From Cyclobacteriaceae bacterium (GTDB lineage Bacteria; Bacteroidota; Bacteroidia; Cytophagales; Cyclobacteriaceae), in contig JAEUUJ010000090.1 of NCBI GenBank assembly GCA_016786495.1, positions 1 through 64,000 of the forward strand: a stretch of DNA of 64,000 nucleotides, in the 5' to 3' direction. The notes beneath the pieces were generated by a model. It saw only the letters and a list, made by a program, of their open reading frames with translations, had not been told where the DNA came from and made no database searches. Both the position numbers and the translations under genes were made by a program. Within the stretch, counting starts at the first letter, position 1, and the number at the start of each line of letters is the position of its first letter. This document shows positions 18,489 through 27,784 of the stretch, piece by piece.

Positions 18489-19397
18489 ATGAAAACCAGA
18501 CTTACGCCATTCCTGTTTGTATTGCTTATTTTTGCAGTTGCCTGCGGAACAAAAGACACCACTCAAACAGCCTCGGTATTCATCCGCGACTCCGTTCAGG
18601 TTCTTACACAACGGCAATATGATGATCTGGCTAAACAGATTAAAAATCTGGAGGACAGTGTAGGCTCGCGGGTCGGCATTATAATTATCAAGACCCTGCG
18701 GGGCGAGGCGATTGAAGAATACTCCCTGCGAACGGCCAATGCCTGGTCTCCAGACTCGGCTAATAAAATTTTATTTACCGTTGCCATTGATGATAGGAGC
18801 ATGAGAATCGAGGTAGGTTCCGCTCTGGAGAGCATGGTCACAAATGATCGCGCAGCCGAAATCATTCGCGATGACATGACACCTGACTTCAGAAAAGCGA
18901 TGTACTACGAAGGTCTTTCGAAAGCCGTACAACATCTTGCCACATTGTTAAAGCAGAAGCCCGACACGTTACGTGCGCAGGCGCAAGCCGATATCCCCGA
19001 TATGCCAACACTCGAGGGCTTTTTGGTCGATGCGATAACCGACACAGCCGTGCAGGAACTATCCGGTTCGCTCGTGTTGATTGTGCAACCCAGCGACAAA
19101 CAGATTAGTGAGATGGAAAAAGAATACAGCGAAGACGAACTTTCAACCATTTTTGATGATGCGAGCTTTTATCAAAGCGAAGCCGTGCAGCTGCTTGACT
19201 CGCTCGGGATAAAGAACGTTACCTCTTCGAAACGATTTGTACGGTATCGCAACGTGATCCGCGAATGGTATTTTGATCTTGAGAAACAAAATTCACCCTG
19301 GGTGTTAATCTTCCTGGCGACCGATCAAAAGCCTCAAGTGGTTTTCACCACCGACCTCTCAGCCGAAAAAATTCAATCATACTTTAGTCAGGAATAG
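18489..19397 (+). CDS. TPM domain lipoprotein
   Basis: A 302-aa protein with a lipoprotein signal ending in AVAC (Cys19). Residues about 32-150 form a TPM (TPM_phosphatase, PF04536) domain: VQVLTQRQYDDLAKQIKNLEDSVGSRVGI, then AIDDRSMRIEVGSALE and a DDMTPDFRKAMYYEGLSKAV helix, which is the typical end of the domain. TPM domains are found in periplasmic or membrane proteins linked to photosystem repair in plants and to respiration or membrane processes in bacteria; the activity here is unknown. The C-terminal half has no recognised fold. No transmembrane helix follows, so it would be anchored only by lipid. Confidence 0.75.
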   Translation: MKTRLTPFLFVLLIFAVACGTKDTTQTASVFIRDSVQVLTQRQYDDLAKQIKNLEDSVGSRVGIIIIKTLRGEAIEEYSLRTANAWSPDSANKILFTVAIDDRSMRIEVGSALESMVTNDRAAEIIRDDMTPDFRKAMYYEGLSKAVQHLATLLKQKPDTLRAQAQADIPDMPTLEGFLVDAITDTAVQELSGSLVLIVQPSDKQISEMEKEYSEDELSTIFDDASFYQSEAVQLLDSLGIKNVTSSKRFVRYRNVIREWYFDLEKQNSPWVLIFLATDQKPQVVFTTDLSAEKIQSYFSQE

Positions 19398-19464
19398 CGC
19401 AGTATTTCTTGTGATTTTTTGTGGAATAAAGATGTACTCCGCATCTATTCTCAAAAAACAACCT

Positions 19465-21336
19465 ATGAGATTCCTCCTCACCACCACCCTGGTGCTCGGC
19501 ACCTTATTATCGTATGCTCAGAACTTTAAAGAGAAAGAACTAAAAACAGAGATTAGAGAAGTCACCGTTTTCCTGAAAGGGGCCCAAATCTTTGAAACCG
19601 GATCGGTTGTCATCCCTCAGGGAAACACGATTCTTAGAGTGAAAGGTCTTTCATCGTTTGTGGATGAAAAAAGCATCCAGGTAAAAGCCACGGGCGACTT
19701 TACAATCTTGTCTGTCAATCATTCCCTTAATCATCTTGAAGAACTTCAAAAAAATGAGAAAGCAGATAGCTTAACGAAAGTGACGGAAGCGATTTATCTG
19801 GCTGTGTCTTATGAAAATGCTCGATTGGCAGTTTTAAAAGAAAAACAGAGTATTCTAAATGAAAATAAAAAACTTCGGGGTCAAAACTCGGAAACTCCTA
19901 TCGCGCAGCTCAAACAAACAATGGATTTCTACGAAGCAGAAGTTTCAAAAATAAAAACTGAAGAAATTAAGATCAATAAAAGCATCGAGGCGAAGAATGC
20001 CGAAATAAGTGCGCTACAGCGGCAATTGCAAGAATTGTATACGTTGCGTGTTTGGCCCTCGGGAGAAATCACGATTCGGGTAAATGCGGACACACAAACG
20101 AGTGGAAAGTTCACAATTACATACATGGTTGACAACGCAGGCTGGTACCCGAAATATGATGTACGGGTGAAAGACATCAATAGTCCGCTACAGCTCATTT
20201 ACAAAGCCGAATTGTTTCAGAATACCGGCATTGACTGGAAGAACGTTAAGCTGAGGTTTTCAAATGGCAGTCCGAATCAAAGTGGAATGGTACCAACATT
20301 AATGCCCTGGAATCTCACCTATGCGCGTTACACGAATCTGCAGCCGAAAACATATTACGGCCTGGACGCTGTTCGAAGTGTTCAGGGCCGCGTAACAAGT
20401 GCAGACGATGGCTCACCGCTACCGGGGGTAAGCGTTCTTGTAAAAGGAAGTACCATTGGTACCCAGACCGATGGTGATGGAAACTATGCGCTTACGCTTC
20501 CGAATGGCGCAACAGATCTGACGTTCTCGTTTATAAGTCTTAAATCTCAAACCGTAAAAATCAATCGCTCAGAAATCGATGTTGCGATGGAATCTGATGC
20601 CGCTACACTTAACGAGGTGGTTGTTGTTGCCTCAGGCCTGACTGTGCAGAGGCGCGAATTAGGAAATCAGGCTACGACCGTCAGAGGCCGGGCTACACAA
20701 CCGTTGACAACCAACGTCATCGAAAACCAAACAACAGTCGAGATTGAGATCGCAACACCCTATTCCGTGAAATCCAACGGAGAAAAACTCATGATCGATT
20801 TGAAGAAATACGACATCGATGCCCTCTACGAATACTACGCCATCCCAAAGCTTGATAAAGATGCCTTTCTGATGGCACGCATCATCAATTGGGATCAATA
20901 CAGTCTGCTGGAAGGCGAAGCTAATCTCTATTTTGAAGACGCCTTTGTTGGCCGTTCGATACTTGATGCAAAATCACTGCAGGACACGTTGAGTATTTCA
21001 TTGGGCCGCGACCGCAGCATTGTTATCTCGCGCGAGAAAAACGAGCAATTCTCCAAACGCAAAGTGCTGTCGGGCAGCATCCAGGAAACAAAAGGATTTA
21101 AACTTGTTGTGAGGAATAAAAAGTCGCAATCAATCAATCTTACCGTGTTCGATCAGGTTCCGGTATCGATTATAGACGATATCACTGTTACGCTTGTAGA
21201 ACTGTCAAAAGGAAAATTTGATAAAAAGACTGGACAGGTTGCATGGGAACTCAACATTGATCCGCAACAACAAAAAGAACTCAATCTTCAATATGAAGTA
21301 AAATATCCGAAACACGAAAGTGTTTTGCTCGAGTAG
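19465..21336 (+). CDS. MuiA/DUF4139 family protein with an inserted SusC-type regulatory domain
   Basis: A 623-aa protein starting at the ATG at 19465, where a signal peptide begins (MRFLLTTTL, ending SYAQ); 18 codons upstream are open but not signal-like. Residues about 20-120 match DUF4140 (REVTVFLKGAQIFETGSV), followed by a coiled coil at 110-190 and the first part of DUF4139 (GWYPKYDVRV, NTGIDWKNVKLRFS). At residue 306 this is interrupted by VQGRVTSADDGSPLPGVSVL, a carboxypeptidase-regulatory-like beta-sandwich, ending with LNEVVVVASGL (to 392) as in SusC receptors; DUF4139 then resumes to the C-terminus. MuiA proteins are exported with unknown biochemical role. It converges on the next gene with a 4-base gap. 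Confidence 0.82.
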   Translation: MRFLLTTTLVLGTLLSYAQNFKEKELKTEIREVTVFLKGAQIFETGSVVIPQGNTILRVKGLSSFVDEKSIQVKATGDFTILSVNHSLNHLEELQKNEKADSLTKVTEAIYLAVSYENARLAVLKEKQSILNENKKLRGQNSETPIAQLKQTMDFYEAEVSKIKTEEIKINKSIEAKNAEISALQRQLQELYTLRVWPSGEITIRVNADTQTSGKFTITYMVDNAGWYPKYDVRVKDINSPLQLIYKAELFQNTGIDWKNVKLRFSNGSPNQSGMVPTLMPWNLTYARYTNLQPKTYYGLDAVRSVQGRVTSADDGSPLPGVSVLVKGSTIGTQTDGDGNYALTLPNGATDLTFSFISLKSQTVKINRSEIDVAMESDAATLNEVVVVASGLTVQRRELGNQATTVRGRATQPLTTNVIENQTTVEIEIATPYSVKSNGEKLMIDLKKYDIDALYEYYAIPKLDKDAFLMARIINWDQYSLLEGEANLYFEDAFVGRSILDAKSLQDTLSISLGRDRSIVISREKNEQFSKRKVLSGSIQETKGFKLVVRNKKSQSINLTVFDQVPVSIIDDITVTLVELSKGKFDKKTGQVAWELNIDPQQQKELNLQYEVKYPKHESVLLE

Positions 21337-21340
21337 GCGA

Positions 21341-21817
21341 CTAAGCCCCTATTCCAAACCATTCTTTCAGCCAGGGCATGACAAAATCGCCAAACTCATA
21401 AATGGCGAAGGTCATGCCCACGGCAAAGACGGCCGCGCTGACGAGCATGTAAAGAATAATCTTTTGCTTCGGACTCCCAAAGCTAACCGCCACAATCGTT
21501 CCACCAATGGGAGTTAATAACAAGGGTGTGAGCACGGCAACACCCACCAGTCCGTATTTCTTCCAAAGCGTTACCAGCTTGCGCTTCTTGGGGGTGAATC
21601 GCTTTTGATTCTTTTTTTCGAACCGGTGCAGAATCTTTTCACGAAGCCAGGTTCCGAAGAATGTAAACAACAGCACGCTGGCCATCATCCCGCTAAAGGT
21701 TACTAACACGGTAGCCAGCATAGACAAGCCGGCCAGGTAGCCACCAATCGGGCCTGAGATCACTTTGAGCATCGTCAGGAAAAAAATAGGAATCGCCTTC
21801 AGTATTTCTTCCGTCAT
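21341..21817 (-). CDS. Small membrane protein, small multidrug-export-like
   Basis: A 158-aa integral membrane protein with about four hydrophobic segments, near residues 8-30, 33-55, 88-112 and 117-140, and a strongly basic loop between the second and third (KKNQKRFTPKKRK). The segment YGLVGVAVLTPLLLTPIGG resembles the re-entrant motif of the small multidrug export (PF06695) and DedA-like groups. I am not certain of the family, and no substrate can be named. It lies downstream of upp on the same strand with a 57-base gap. Confidence 0.6.
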   Translation of the reverse strand: MTEEILKAIPIFFLTMLKVISGPIGGYLAGLSMLATVLVTFSGMMASVLLFTFFGTWLREKILHRFEKKNQKRFTPKKRKLVTLWKKYGLVGVAVLTPLLLTPIGGTIVAVSFGSPKQKIILYMLVSAAVFAVGMTFAIYEFGDFVMPWLKEWFGIGA

Positions 21818-21874
21818 GAGAGCAAGTACAGCATTTAAAACACCAATCTGTTATAAAAGCAGAAGATAGCTGCG

Positions 21875-22528
21875 TTATAATTTCTCGCCAAAACTTAAAT
21901 CGCCCGCATCACCCAGTCCGGGAACAATATAGTGCAACTCATTAAGTTTCTCGTCAAGAGCCCAGGTCCAGATAGTATGAGCCACCGCAAGATTCTTCTG
22001 CAGCAACGCAACACCCTCCGGGGCAGCTACCAGCGCGGCTATATGTACGTGTTTGGGCGTTCCATGTTTCAGCAACGCATTAACCGATTTGATCACAGAC
22101 TGCCCTGTAGCCAGCATCGGATCAATTAGAAGCAATGTCCGGTTCACCAGCGAAGGAGTCGCGAGGTAATCGAGATTTATGGTGAGATTCGTTTCACTTT
22201 CCTTCCGGTATGCGCCAATGAAGCCACAGTCGGCTTCTCCGAAAACATGCTGAAAGCCGGTGAAGTAGGGCATGCCTGCGCGCAACACGGTGATCAATAC
22301 CGGATTGTCGTTTGGAATATTCACAACCGATAAGCCCAGAGGTGTTTGAACATTTTGCGGACGGTATGAAAACGCTTTTGAGATTTCGTACGCCATCAGC
22401 TCCCCGAGTCGTTCAATGTTTCCCCTGAACCGCGCACGATTCTGTTGGATACTCCTGTCGCGCAGTTCCAGTAAAAATTGATTCGCTACAGAGTTTTGCC
22501 GGTTCAGTACGTTAACCATAGTTTCCAA
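21875..22528 (-). CDS. upp: Uracil phosphoribosyltransferase
   Basis: A 217-aa UPRTase that salvages uracil to UMP with PRPP. The PRPP loop LLLIDPMLATGQS and the uracil-binding C-terminal YIVPGLGDAGD are diagnostic. SVVNIPNDNPVLITVLRAG is the usual N-terminal half motif. Length is close to E. coli Upp (208). The first ATG is used; a second, three codons later, is equally possible. It would be the main salvage enzyme, with PyrR a possible second source of the activity at 4 kb. It is divergent from the M42 peptidase gene. Confidence 0.95.
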   Translation of the reverse strand: METMVNVLNRQNSVANQFLLELRDRSIQQNRARFRGNIERLGELMAYEISKAFSYRPQNVQTPLGLSVVNIPNDNPVLITVLRAGMPYFTGFQHVFGEADCGFIGAYRKESETNLTINLDYLATPSLVNRTLLLIDPMLATGQSVIKSVNALLKHGTPKHVHIAALVAAPEGVALLQKNLAVAHTIWTWALDEKLNELHYIVPGLGDAGDLSFGEKL

Positions 22529-22689
22529 AGATTTTAATCATGAAAATTTAGATAAAAAAACCAACACTGCGGCCGGTACGCCACCGACCCTTTTTTGAAA
22601 TGTTCAGTTGCGGGATCAATTCATCAAAATTCTCCGGGGCAGTTTCATCGAATCAAAAATTTTTCATCCGAATGACGCATCTTTACACC

Positions 22690-23601
22690 ATGAAACTACT
22701 CAAACAGCTTTGCGAGATTCATGCACCTTCGGGGGAAGAATCGCCCATGAAAGAATTTCTCCTGAAGTACATCGCAAAAGAAAAGAAGAATTGGAAAGCC
22801 AAACCCACAGTCATTCATGGAGAGGAATTTCAGGATTGCATCATTTTGAAATTTGGCAAACCCCGTACGGCCATCTTCGCGCACATCGACAGCATTGGTT
22901 TCACCGTACGATACTTTAATCAGCTGTTACCGATTGGCAGTCCGGATGCTGAAGCCGGCACGAAGCTCGTGGGCAAAGATTCAAAAGGGTTGATTGAATG
23001 TGAACTTGAGTATGACAAAGAGAATCATGCCTTCTATCGGTTTGGCCGCACCATCGATCGCGGCACTTCGCTGACTTATAAAATCAACTTCCGCGAGAGC
23101 AAAGAGTACATCGAAACTCCGTACCTCGATAACCGGTTGGGTGTTTACAATGCGTTGATGGTTGCCGAAACACTCAAAGACGGTTTGATCATCTTCAGCA
23201 CCTGGGAAGAACATGGTGGCGGCTCGGTACCCTATCTCGCCAAATACATATATGAAAAATGGAAAGTAAAACAGGCGCTTATCTCCGATATCACCTGGGT
23301 TACCGATGGTGTTGCGCCCGGAAAAGGAGTTGCCATCTCCATGCGCGACAGAAATATTCCGCGAAAAAAGTTTGTGGAACAGATTATCGGCATCGCGGCT
23401 AAGAGTAAAGTACCCTTTCAACTCGAGGTAGAAGGCATGGGCTCAAGTGATGGCCGCGAACTCCAAACTTCGCCTTATCCGTTCGACTGGTGTTTTGTCG
23501 GGGCACCGGAACAAAGTCCGCATTCACCGAATGAAAAAGTTCATAAAGACGACATCAAGTCGATGATTGCTTTGTATCGGAAGCTGATGGAGAATTTATA
23601 G
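22690..23601 (+). CDS. M42 family peptidase (glutamyl aminopeptidase/endoglucanase M type)
   Basis: A 303-aa cytoplasmic metallopeptidase. The start at 22690 gives [17 protein letters not shown], the canonical M42 N-terminus; in-frame codons upstream (to 22600) read as non-coding. AHIDSIGF carries the first zinc His and Asp, [14 protein letters not shown] the bridging Asp, [14 protein letters not shown] the catalytic and ligand Glu pair, DITWVTDG the Asp, and [13 protein letters not shown] the last His. The family forms large tetrahedral aminopeptidase complexes. It is divergent from upp across 160 bases in which I see no convincing promoter. Confidence 0.87.
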   Translation: MKLLKQLCEIHAPSGEESPMKEFLLKYIAKEKKNWKAKPTVIHGEEFQDCIILKFGKPRTAIFAHIDSIGFTVRYFNQLLPIGSPDAEAGTKLVGKDSKGLIECELEYDKENHAFYRFGRTIDRGTSLTYKINFRESKEYIETPYLDNRLGVYNALMVAETLKDGLIIFSTWEEHGGGSVPYLAKYIYEKWKVKQALISDITWVTDGVAPGKGVAISMRDRNIPRKKFVEQIIGIAAKSKVPFQLEVEGMGSSDGRELQTSPYPFDWCFVGAPEQSPHSPNEKVHKDDIKSMIALYRKLMENL

Positions 23602-23637
23602 TTAATAATCTACTACCATAAAACGCAACGTTCAACA

Positions 23638-24738
23638 ATGGTTAGTCATTCCTTAGAAGTTCATGACAGGAAAAAGGTGTTAAATGCCATTGCTTTTACT
23701 TTGACTATTGCGTTCTCGGCAGTCAGTATACCTGTAAAAGCTCAGGAAATAAAATACAGCGAACGATATTTGTATGCTTATAAAAAATACCTCAATGCCG
23801 AGTGCCCTGTAAAAAACGACAGCATACAACACTTTGTTTATTTTGCAAGAGACCGTGAATTGATAGAGAATCACCCACTCCTTTCAAATTCCATGTTTAA
23901 AGGGGCACAAATCATGTATGCCTGGAATGAATTTGAATCTGAAAAAGGGAAATATGATTTCTCAATTCTAAAACACGACTATGAATACCTAAAGAGATAC
24001 GGTAAGAAGTTATTCATTCAGCTACAAGATGTAACTTTCAATCCACAATACTCAGCATTGCCTGACTATCTGTTAACCAGTGAATATGACGGCGGTGTTG
24101 CCATGCAGTATAATGACGATGGAACTCCCGGAGGGTGGGTTGCGAAACGGTGGAATAAAAAAGTTAGAGAACGATTTGCATCACTTTTTAAAGCATTAGG
24201 GGAAGAATTTAACGGGAAAATCGAAGGCATTAACCTTCAGGAAACTTCAATCGGGGTAAACGATTCACTTTTCTCCTATTCGGATTACATCAACGGATTG
24301 AAAGAGAATATGCTTGCCTTAAAAATGGCCTTCCCTACCTCAACCACCATGATTTATGCCAACTTCACTCCAGGCGAATGGTTACCGGGGAACGATAAAG
24401 GATATCTCCGTAGTATTTACGAATACGGTGAGAAAATTGGTGTTGGTCTTGGCGGGCCGGATTTACTAATTACAAGAAAGGGTCAACTCAATCATATCCT
24501 GGCCTTAATGCATGAGCGACAATACACTGTACCTCTTGGAATTGCTGTTCAAGACGGTAACTACATTGGCGCGACAGGCGATGTCACCGAAGAAGAGAAG
24601 GAAACAACACATACCAACATTGTTCCCGTTCTGCACGCATTCGCAAAAGACTTTTTAAAGGTAACCTACATGTTCTGGTCTAACCAGGAGCCCTATTTTA
24701 CAAAAGATGTATTACCCTGTTTTAGGAACAGCAACTGA
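23638..24738 (+). CDS. Secreted protein, probable TIM-barrel glycosidase-like, AT-rich
   Basis: A 366-aa protein with an N-terminal signal peptide (hydrophobic residues about 15-33, ending VKAQ). The body has features of a (beta/alpha)8 glycosidase: KGAQIMYAWNEFESEKGKYDF resembles the strand-2 region of clan GH-A enzymes where a host loop precedes an F/D pair, LFIQLQD a third strand, IEGINLQETS a strand-4 end with a Glu at the acid/base position, and VTYMFWSNQEPYF a late strand. No family can be named safely. Base use is more AT-rich than in flanking genes, suggesting transfer. It is 36 bases after the M42 gene and before the hpt promoter. Confidence 0.55.
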   Translation: MVSHSLEVHDRKKVLNAIAFTLTIAFSAVSIPVKAQEIKYSERYLYAYKKYLNAECPVKNDSIQHFVYFARDRELIENHPLLSNSMFKGAQIMYAWNEFESEKGKYDFSILKHDYEYLKRYGKKLFIQLQDVTFNPQYSALPDYLLTSEYDGGVAMQYNDDGTPGGWVAKRWNKKVRERFASLFKALGEEFNGKIEGINLQETSIGVNDSLFSYSDYINGLKENMLALKMAFPTSTTMIYANFTPGEWLPGNDKGYLRSIYEYGEKIGVGLGGPDLLITRKGQLNHILALMHERQYTVPLGIAVQDGNYIGATGDVTEEEKETTHTNIVPVLHAFAKDFLKVTYMFWSNQEPYFTKDVLPCFRNSN

Positions 24739-24791
24739 ATAGGTACTTTGCCTTATCCCAACATGGCAAAAATTAAATGTTAATATTCTGC

Positions 24792-24799
24792 TATTTTTG
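24792..24799 (+). promoter_or_regulatory. TAnnTTTG -7 element of the hpt-adk-obgE cluster
   Basis: TATTTTTG matches the consensus and ends 23 bases before the preferred hpt start at 24823. Confidence 0.55.
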
Positions 24800-24822
24800 C
24801 GCCCTCGGAGAGAATGTGCGAC

Positions 24823-25365
24823 ATGAAAATCAAGGATTTAGAATTCAAAAAGTTTATTACAGCCACCAAAATCAATGAAAAGGTTAAGGAGCTTGGTGCG
24901 CAAATCAGCGAAGACTATCAGAACAAGAAACCCTTACTGCTGCCCATCCTGAACGGCTCATTCATATTTGCAGCTGACCTGATCCGCGAATTAAAAGTCG
25001 AATGTCGCGTATCGTTTGTAAAGCATGCTTCGTATCAGGGAACGCAAAGCACGGGTCAGCTCAACACGCTGATCGGGCTGAATGAAAGTTTGTTCAACCA
25101 GGACCTGATTATTATCGAAGACATCATGGATACCGGCTTAACGCTGAGCAAAGTCGTTGCGGAATTTGCAACACTGGGTGTAAAATCGGTGGAGATCGTA
25201 ACACTTGTTAGGAAAGCTCCGGCACGTGTGCATGCCGTTCAACCGAAGTACATCGGCTTCGATATTGACAACGAATTCGTGCTGGGCTACGGGCTGGATT
25301 ATGATGGCTATGGCCGCAACCTGAAAGATATTTACAAAGCCGAGCTCCCCGACACGGCTAAATAA
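24823..25365 (+). CDS. hpt: Hypoxanthine phosphoribosyltransferase
   Basis: A 180-aa purine salvage enzyme converting hypoxanthine or guanine to IMP or GMP. The PRPP loop LIIIEDIMDTGLTLS and the FVKHASYQGT segment are typical, as is the C-terminal FVLGYGLDYDGYGRNL. I chose the ATG at 24823 because MKIKDLEF aligns with the usual N-terminus; the ATG three codons upstream is possible. Adk and obgE follow on the same strand with gaps of 69 and 62 bases, an order seen in several Bacteroidota, so they probably form one operon. Confidence 0.93.
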   Translation: MKIKDLEFKKFITATKINEKVKELGAQISEDYQNKKPLLLPILNGSFIFAADLIRELKVECRVSFVKHASYQGTQSTGQLNTLIGLNESLFNQDLIIIEDIMDTGLTLSKVVAEFATLGVKSVEIVTLVRKAPARVHAVQPKYIGFDIDNEFVLGYGLDYDGYGRNLKDIYKAELPDTAK

Positions 25366-25434
25366 TGCAAAAACGCTATCTTCGCTATTCTTAAATAAGA
25401 CCAAGGCTCTAACCCTACCCGTAAACACCGCATC

Positions 25435-26004
25435 ATGATTAACCTGGTACTCTTCGGCCCTCCGGGCGCAGGCAAAGGAACACAAAGCGAAAAGCTGATC
25501 AAGCAGTACGGCTTCGTTCATATCTCAACCGGAGACTTGTTTCGCTGGCATACCAAAAATGAAACGGAACTGGGTAAACGCGTAAAGGAAATTATGAACA
25601 GCGGATCGCTGGTGCCGGATGAAATCACCATCGCGATGCTGAAGGAAGAACTTGACAAAAATCCGAACGCAAAAGGTTTTTTGTTTGATGGATTCCCGAG
25701 AACGGTAGCACAAGCAGAAGCGCTCGACAGGTTCATGAAAGACAACGGCACGGCCATCCATCACGTCATCGCGCTGGATGTTACAGAAGCTGAAGTTCGT
25801 TCGCGCATTGCAAAACGCAGAAGCATTGAAAACCGCGTAGACGATGAGGAAGAAAAACTCAACAAACGCATCACCGAATATTTTACGAAAACCGTTCACG
25901 TTCTTCCGTACTACGAAAAGCAGGGAAGATTAAAAACGGTGCAGGGCATTGGCGAGATCGAAGCAATCTTCGGCAGCATTTGCAAAATCATTGATCATAA
26001 ATAA
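25435..26004 (+). CDS. adk: Adenylate kinase
   Basis: A 189-aa nucleoside monophosphate kinase that equilibrates ATP, AMP and ADP. The P-loop GPPGAGKGT is at residues 8-16, STGDLFRW the AMP-binding segment, and [13 protein letters not shown] the third signature. The protein is the short form: the LID is reduced and lacks the zinc-binding cysteines of long bacterial Adk. It is the second gene of the hpt-adk-obgE cluster. Confidence 0.96.
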   Translation: MINLVLFGPPGAGKGTQSEKLIKQYGFVHISTGDLFRWHTKNETELGKRVKEIMNSGSLVPDEITIAMLKEELDKNPNAKGFLFDGFPRTVAQAEALDRFMKDNGTAIHHVIALDVTEAEVRSRIAKRRSIENRVDDEEEKLNKRITEYFTKTVHVLPYYEKQGRLKTVQGIGEIEAIFGSICKIIDHK

Positions 26005-26009
26005 TCTGT

Positions 26010-26064
26010 CTCGGGTTTCCGGCTGCCAGTTACCGGCAACAGGGAAACGGGCAACCGGCAACAA
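26010..26064 (+). repeat. Short repeated words in the adk-obgE gap
   Basis: The 62-base gap contains CCGGCAAC at 26033-26040 and again at 26054-26061, with related TTTCCGG and GGGAAAC-type words between, and has no promoter-like element. Its role is unknown. Confidence 0.4.
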
Positions 26065-26066
26065 CT

Positions 26067-27056
26067 ATGTCTTCACCCAACTTCATCGATCATGTAAGGT
26101 TCCAGTCACGTTCGGGCAAGGGCGGAGCGGGATGCTTGCATTTTATCCGCGAGAAGTTTGTTGAAAAGGGCGGCCCGGATGGCGGAGACGGTGGGCGTGG
26201 CGGACACGTTATCCTGAAAGGCAATTCACAACTCTGGACGTTACTGCATTTAAAATACCGCAAGCACGTTGTTGCCGAAAACGGTAAGCCTGGCGAATCA
26301 CAAAATTGTACCGGCGCATCGGGTAAAGATGAAATTCTGGAAGTTCCGATGGGCACCGTTGCCCGCGATGCGGAAACAGGCGAAAAACTCTGTGAGATAA
26401 CGGAAGACGGCCAGGAATACATTCTCACGCGTGGCGGACGTGGCGGTCGCGGTAATCTGTTTTTTGCTACCTCCACGCAGCGTGCCCCAACTCACACCCA
26501 GCCCGGTGAACCCGGCATGGAACATTGGGTTGTTCTCGAATTAAAATTATTGGCCGATGTTGGTCTTGTCGGATTCCCGAATGCCGGTAAGTCGACATTG
26601 CTTTCCGTGGTATCGGCCGCAAAACCAAAGATTGCGGATTACGCATTCACAACACTCACGCCTAACCTCGGTGTCGTGAGTTATCGGGAAGACAAGTCGT
26701 TTGTCATGGCCGACATACCGGGTATTATTGAAGGTGCGGCAGAGGGTAAAGGGCTCGGTATCCGCTTCCTGCGGCATATCGAACGCAACTCGCTCCTGTT
26801 GTTTATGATTCCGGCCGATTCGAAAGACATCAAAACAGAATATGCCATTTTGTTAAACGAGTTGAAGAAGTATAATCCTGAACTACTCGATAAAAAGCGG
26901 ATTCTGGCGATCACCAAATCGGATATGCTGGATGCAGAACTGAAAGCAGAATTGAGGAAAGATGTGCCGTCCGAATTACCCGTAGTGTTTATCTCGGCCG
27001 TGATCAACCAGGGTATTTCGGAACTGAAAGACCTGATCTGGAAAAACCTGCATTAA
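26067..27056 (+). CDS. obgE: GTPase Obg
   Basis: A 329-aa ribosome-associated GTPase needed for late 50S assembly and growth control. The glycine-rich OBG domain fills residues 1-160, with repeated GGxGGxGG patterns such as [12 protein letters not shown]. The G domain begins with G1 GFPNAGKST (169-177), then [16 protein letters not shown] (G3) and TKSDMLD (G4). It ends near residue 329, so the variable C-terminal OCT domain of some Obg proteins is absent. It closes the hpt-adk-obgE cluster. Confidence 0.96.
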   Translation: MSSPNFIDHVRFQSRSGKGGAGCLHFIREKFVEKGGPDGGDGGRGGHVILKGNSQLWTLLHLKYRKHVVAENGKPGESQNCTGASGKDEILEVPMGTVARDAETGEKLCEITEDGQEYILTRGGRGGRGNLFFATSTQRAPTHTQPGEPGMEHWVVLELKLLADVGLVGFPNAGKSTLLSVVSAAKPKIADYAFTTLTPNLGVVSYREDKSFVMADIPGIIEGAAEGKGLGIRFLRHIERNSLLLFMIPADSKDIKTEYAILLNELKKYNPELLDKKRILAITKSDMLDAELKAELRKDVPSELPVVFISAVINQGISELKDLIWKNLH

Positions 27057-27135
27057 TCGCTGCGTCAGGCCAAAATCTGCCACAGAAAAACCCAAAAAAC
27101 GGCTGAAAAATGTCAATATGGCGCAAAACGCGCTC

Positions 27136-27151
27136 TGGCAACATTATTGAC
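27136..27151 (+). promoter_or_regulatory. Chaperone promoter element TGGCA-N6-TTGAC upstream of grpE
   Basis: TGGCA (27136-27140), six bases, TTGAC (27147-27151), ending 33 bases before the grpE ATG. The same element stands upstream of dnaK at the same distance. Spacing matches the sigma54 -24/-12 promoter (TGGCA-N6-TTGCA), but the conserved -12 GC reads GA. Flanking inverted arms TGTCAAT (27111-27117) and ATTGACA (27146-27152) overlap it. Confidence 0.55.
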
Positions 27152-27183
27152 ATTGGCGCAATACTTAACGAACCGACTTTTTA

Positions 27184-27726
27184 ATGGAAAATAATAATCC
27201 GCAGAACGAACAGGAATTGCAGAACGAGGTGCAGGAAAATACGGCTTCAGAGGCAAGTCAACCCACCGAGTCAACGGGTTCGGCCGACTTAAAAAAAGCA
27301 CAGGACGAACTCGCTGATGCCAAGGATAAGTACCTGCGACTGTATTCTGAGTTTGAAAATTTCAGACGCAGAACTGCGCGCGAAAAACTCGACCTTATCC
27401 AAAGCGCAAACGAAAAACTGGTGAACGCCTTTCTGCCGATTATCGACGATTTCGAACGCGCAGAAAAAGCGTTCAAAGGAAGCGAGAGCAAAGAGATGGA
27501 AGGATTTCTGCTGATCTATAATAAGTTCAAAAAAATACTGGATCAGGCCGGAATAAAAGTGATGGAAGCGAAAGGATCAAGCTTTGATCCGGATCTGCAT
27601 GAAGCGATTACACAGGTGCCCGCCCCGGATGAATCCATGAAAGGCAAAGTGATGGATGTGGTGGAGAATGGTTATCTCCTGAATGATAAAGTAATCCGCT
27701 TCGCAAAAGTCGTTGTCGGTAGCTAA
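27184..27726 (+). CDS. grpE: Nucleotide exchange factor GrpE
   Basis: A 180-aa DnaK co-chaperone that promotes ADP release. An acidic, Gln/Glu-rich N-terminus (1-35) leads into a long coiled coil (about 36-90, including YLRLYSEFENFRRRTARE) and a C-terminal beta domain with FDPDLHEAI and VLNDKVIRFAKVVV-type ends (here GYLLNDKVIRFAKV). All are family signatures and the length is usual. dnaJ follows after 58 bases. The shared TGGCA-N6-TTGAC element upstream suggests heat-shock control together with dnaK. Confidence 0.95.
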   Translation: MENNNPQNEQELQNEVQENTASEASQPTESTGSADLKKAQDELADAKDKYLRLYSEFENFRRRTAREKLDLIQSANEKLVNAFLPIIDDFERAEKAFKGSESKEMEGFLLIYNKFKKILDQAGIKVMEAKGSSFDPDLHEAITQVPAPDESMKGKVMDVVENGYLLNDKVIRFAKVVVGS

Positions 27727-27742
27727 AAAATATTTTTCCCCG

Positions 27743-27769
27743 GGTGTTCAACATTAACACCTGAACACC
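27743..27769 (+). repeat. Inverted repeat in the grpE-dnaJ gap
   Basis: GGTGTTCA (27743-27750) pairs with TGAACACC (27762-27769); GGTGTT can alternatively pair with AACACC at 27756-27761. The two pairings exclude each other and lie 15-23 bases upstream of the dnaJ start, so they could influence its translation. Confidence 0.45.
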
Positions 27770-27784
27770 TAAGCACATTTGAAC

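Noticed and set aside
24747-24770. TTTGCC/GGCAAA hairpin after the barrel-like gene as a terminator
   Set aside because: Stem of only 6 bp, long loop and no T tract on either side; could be chance.
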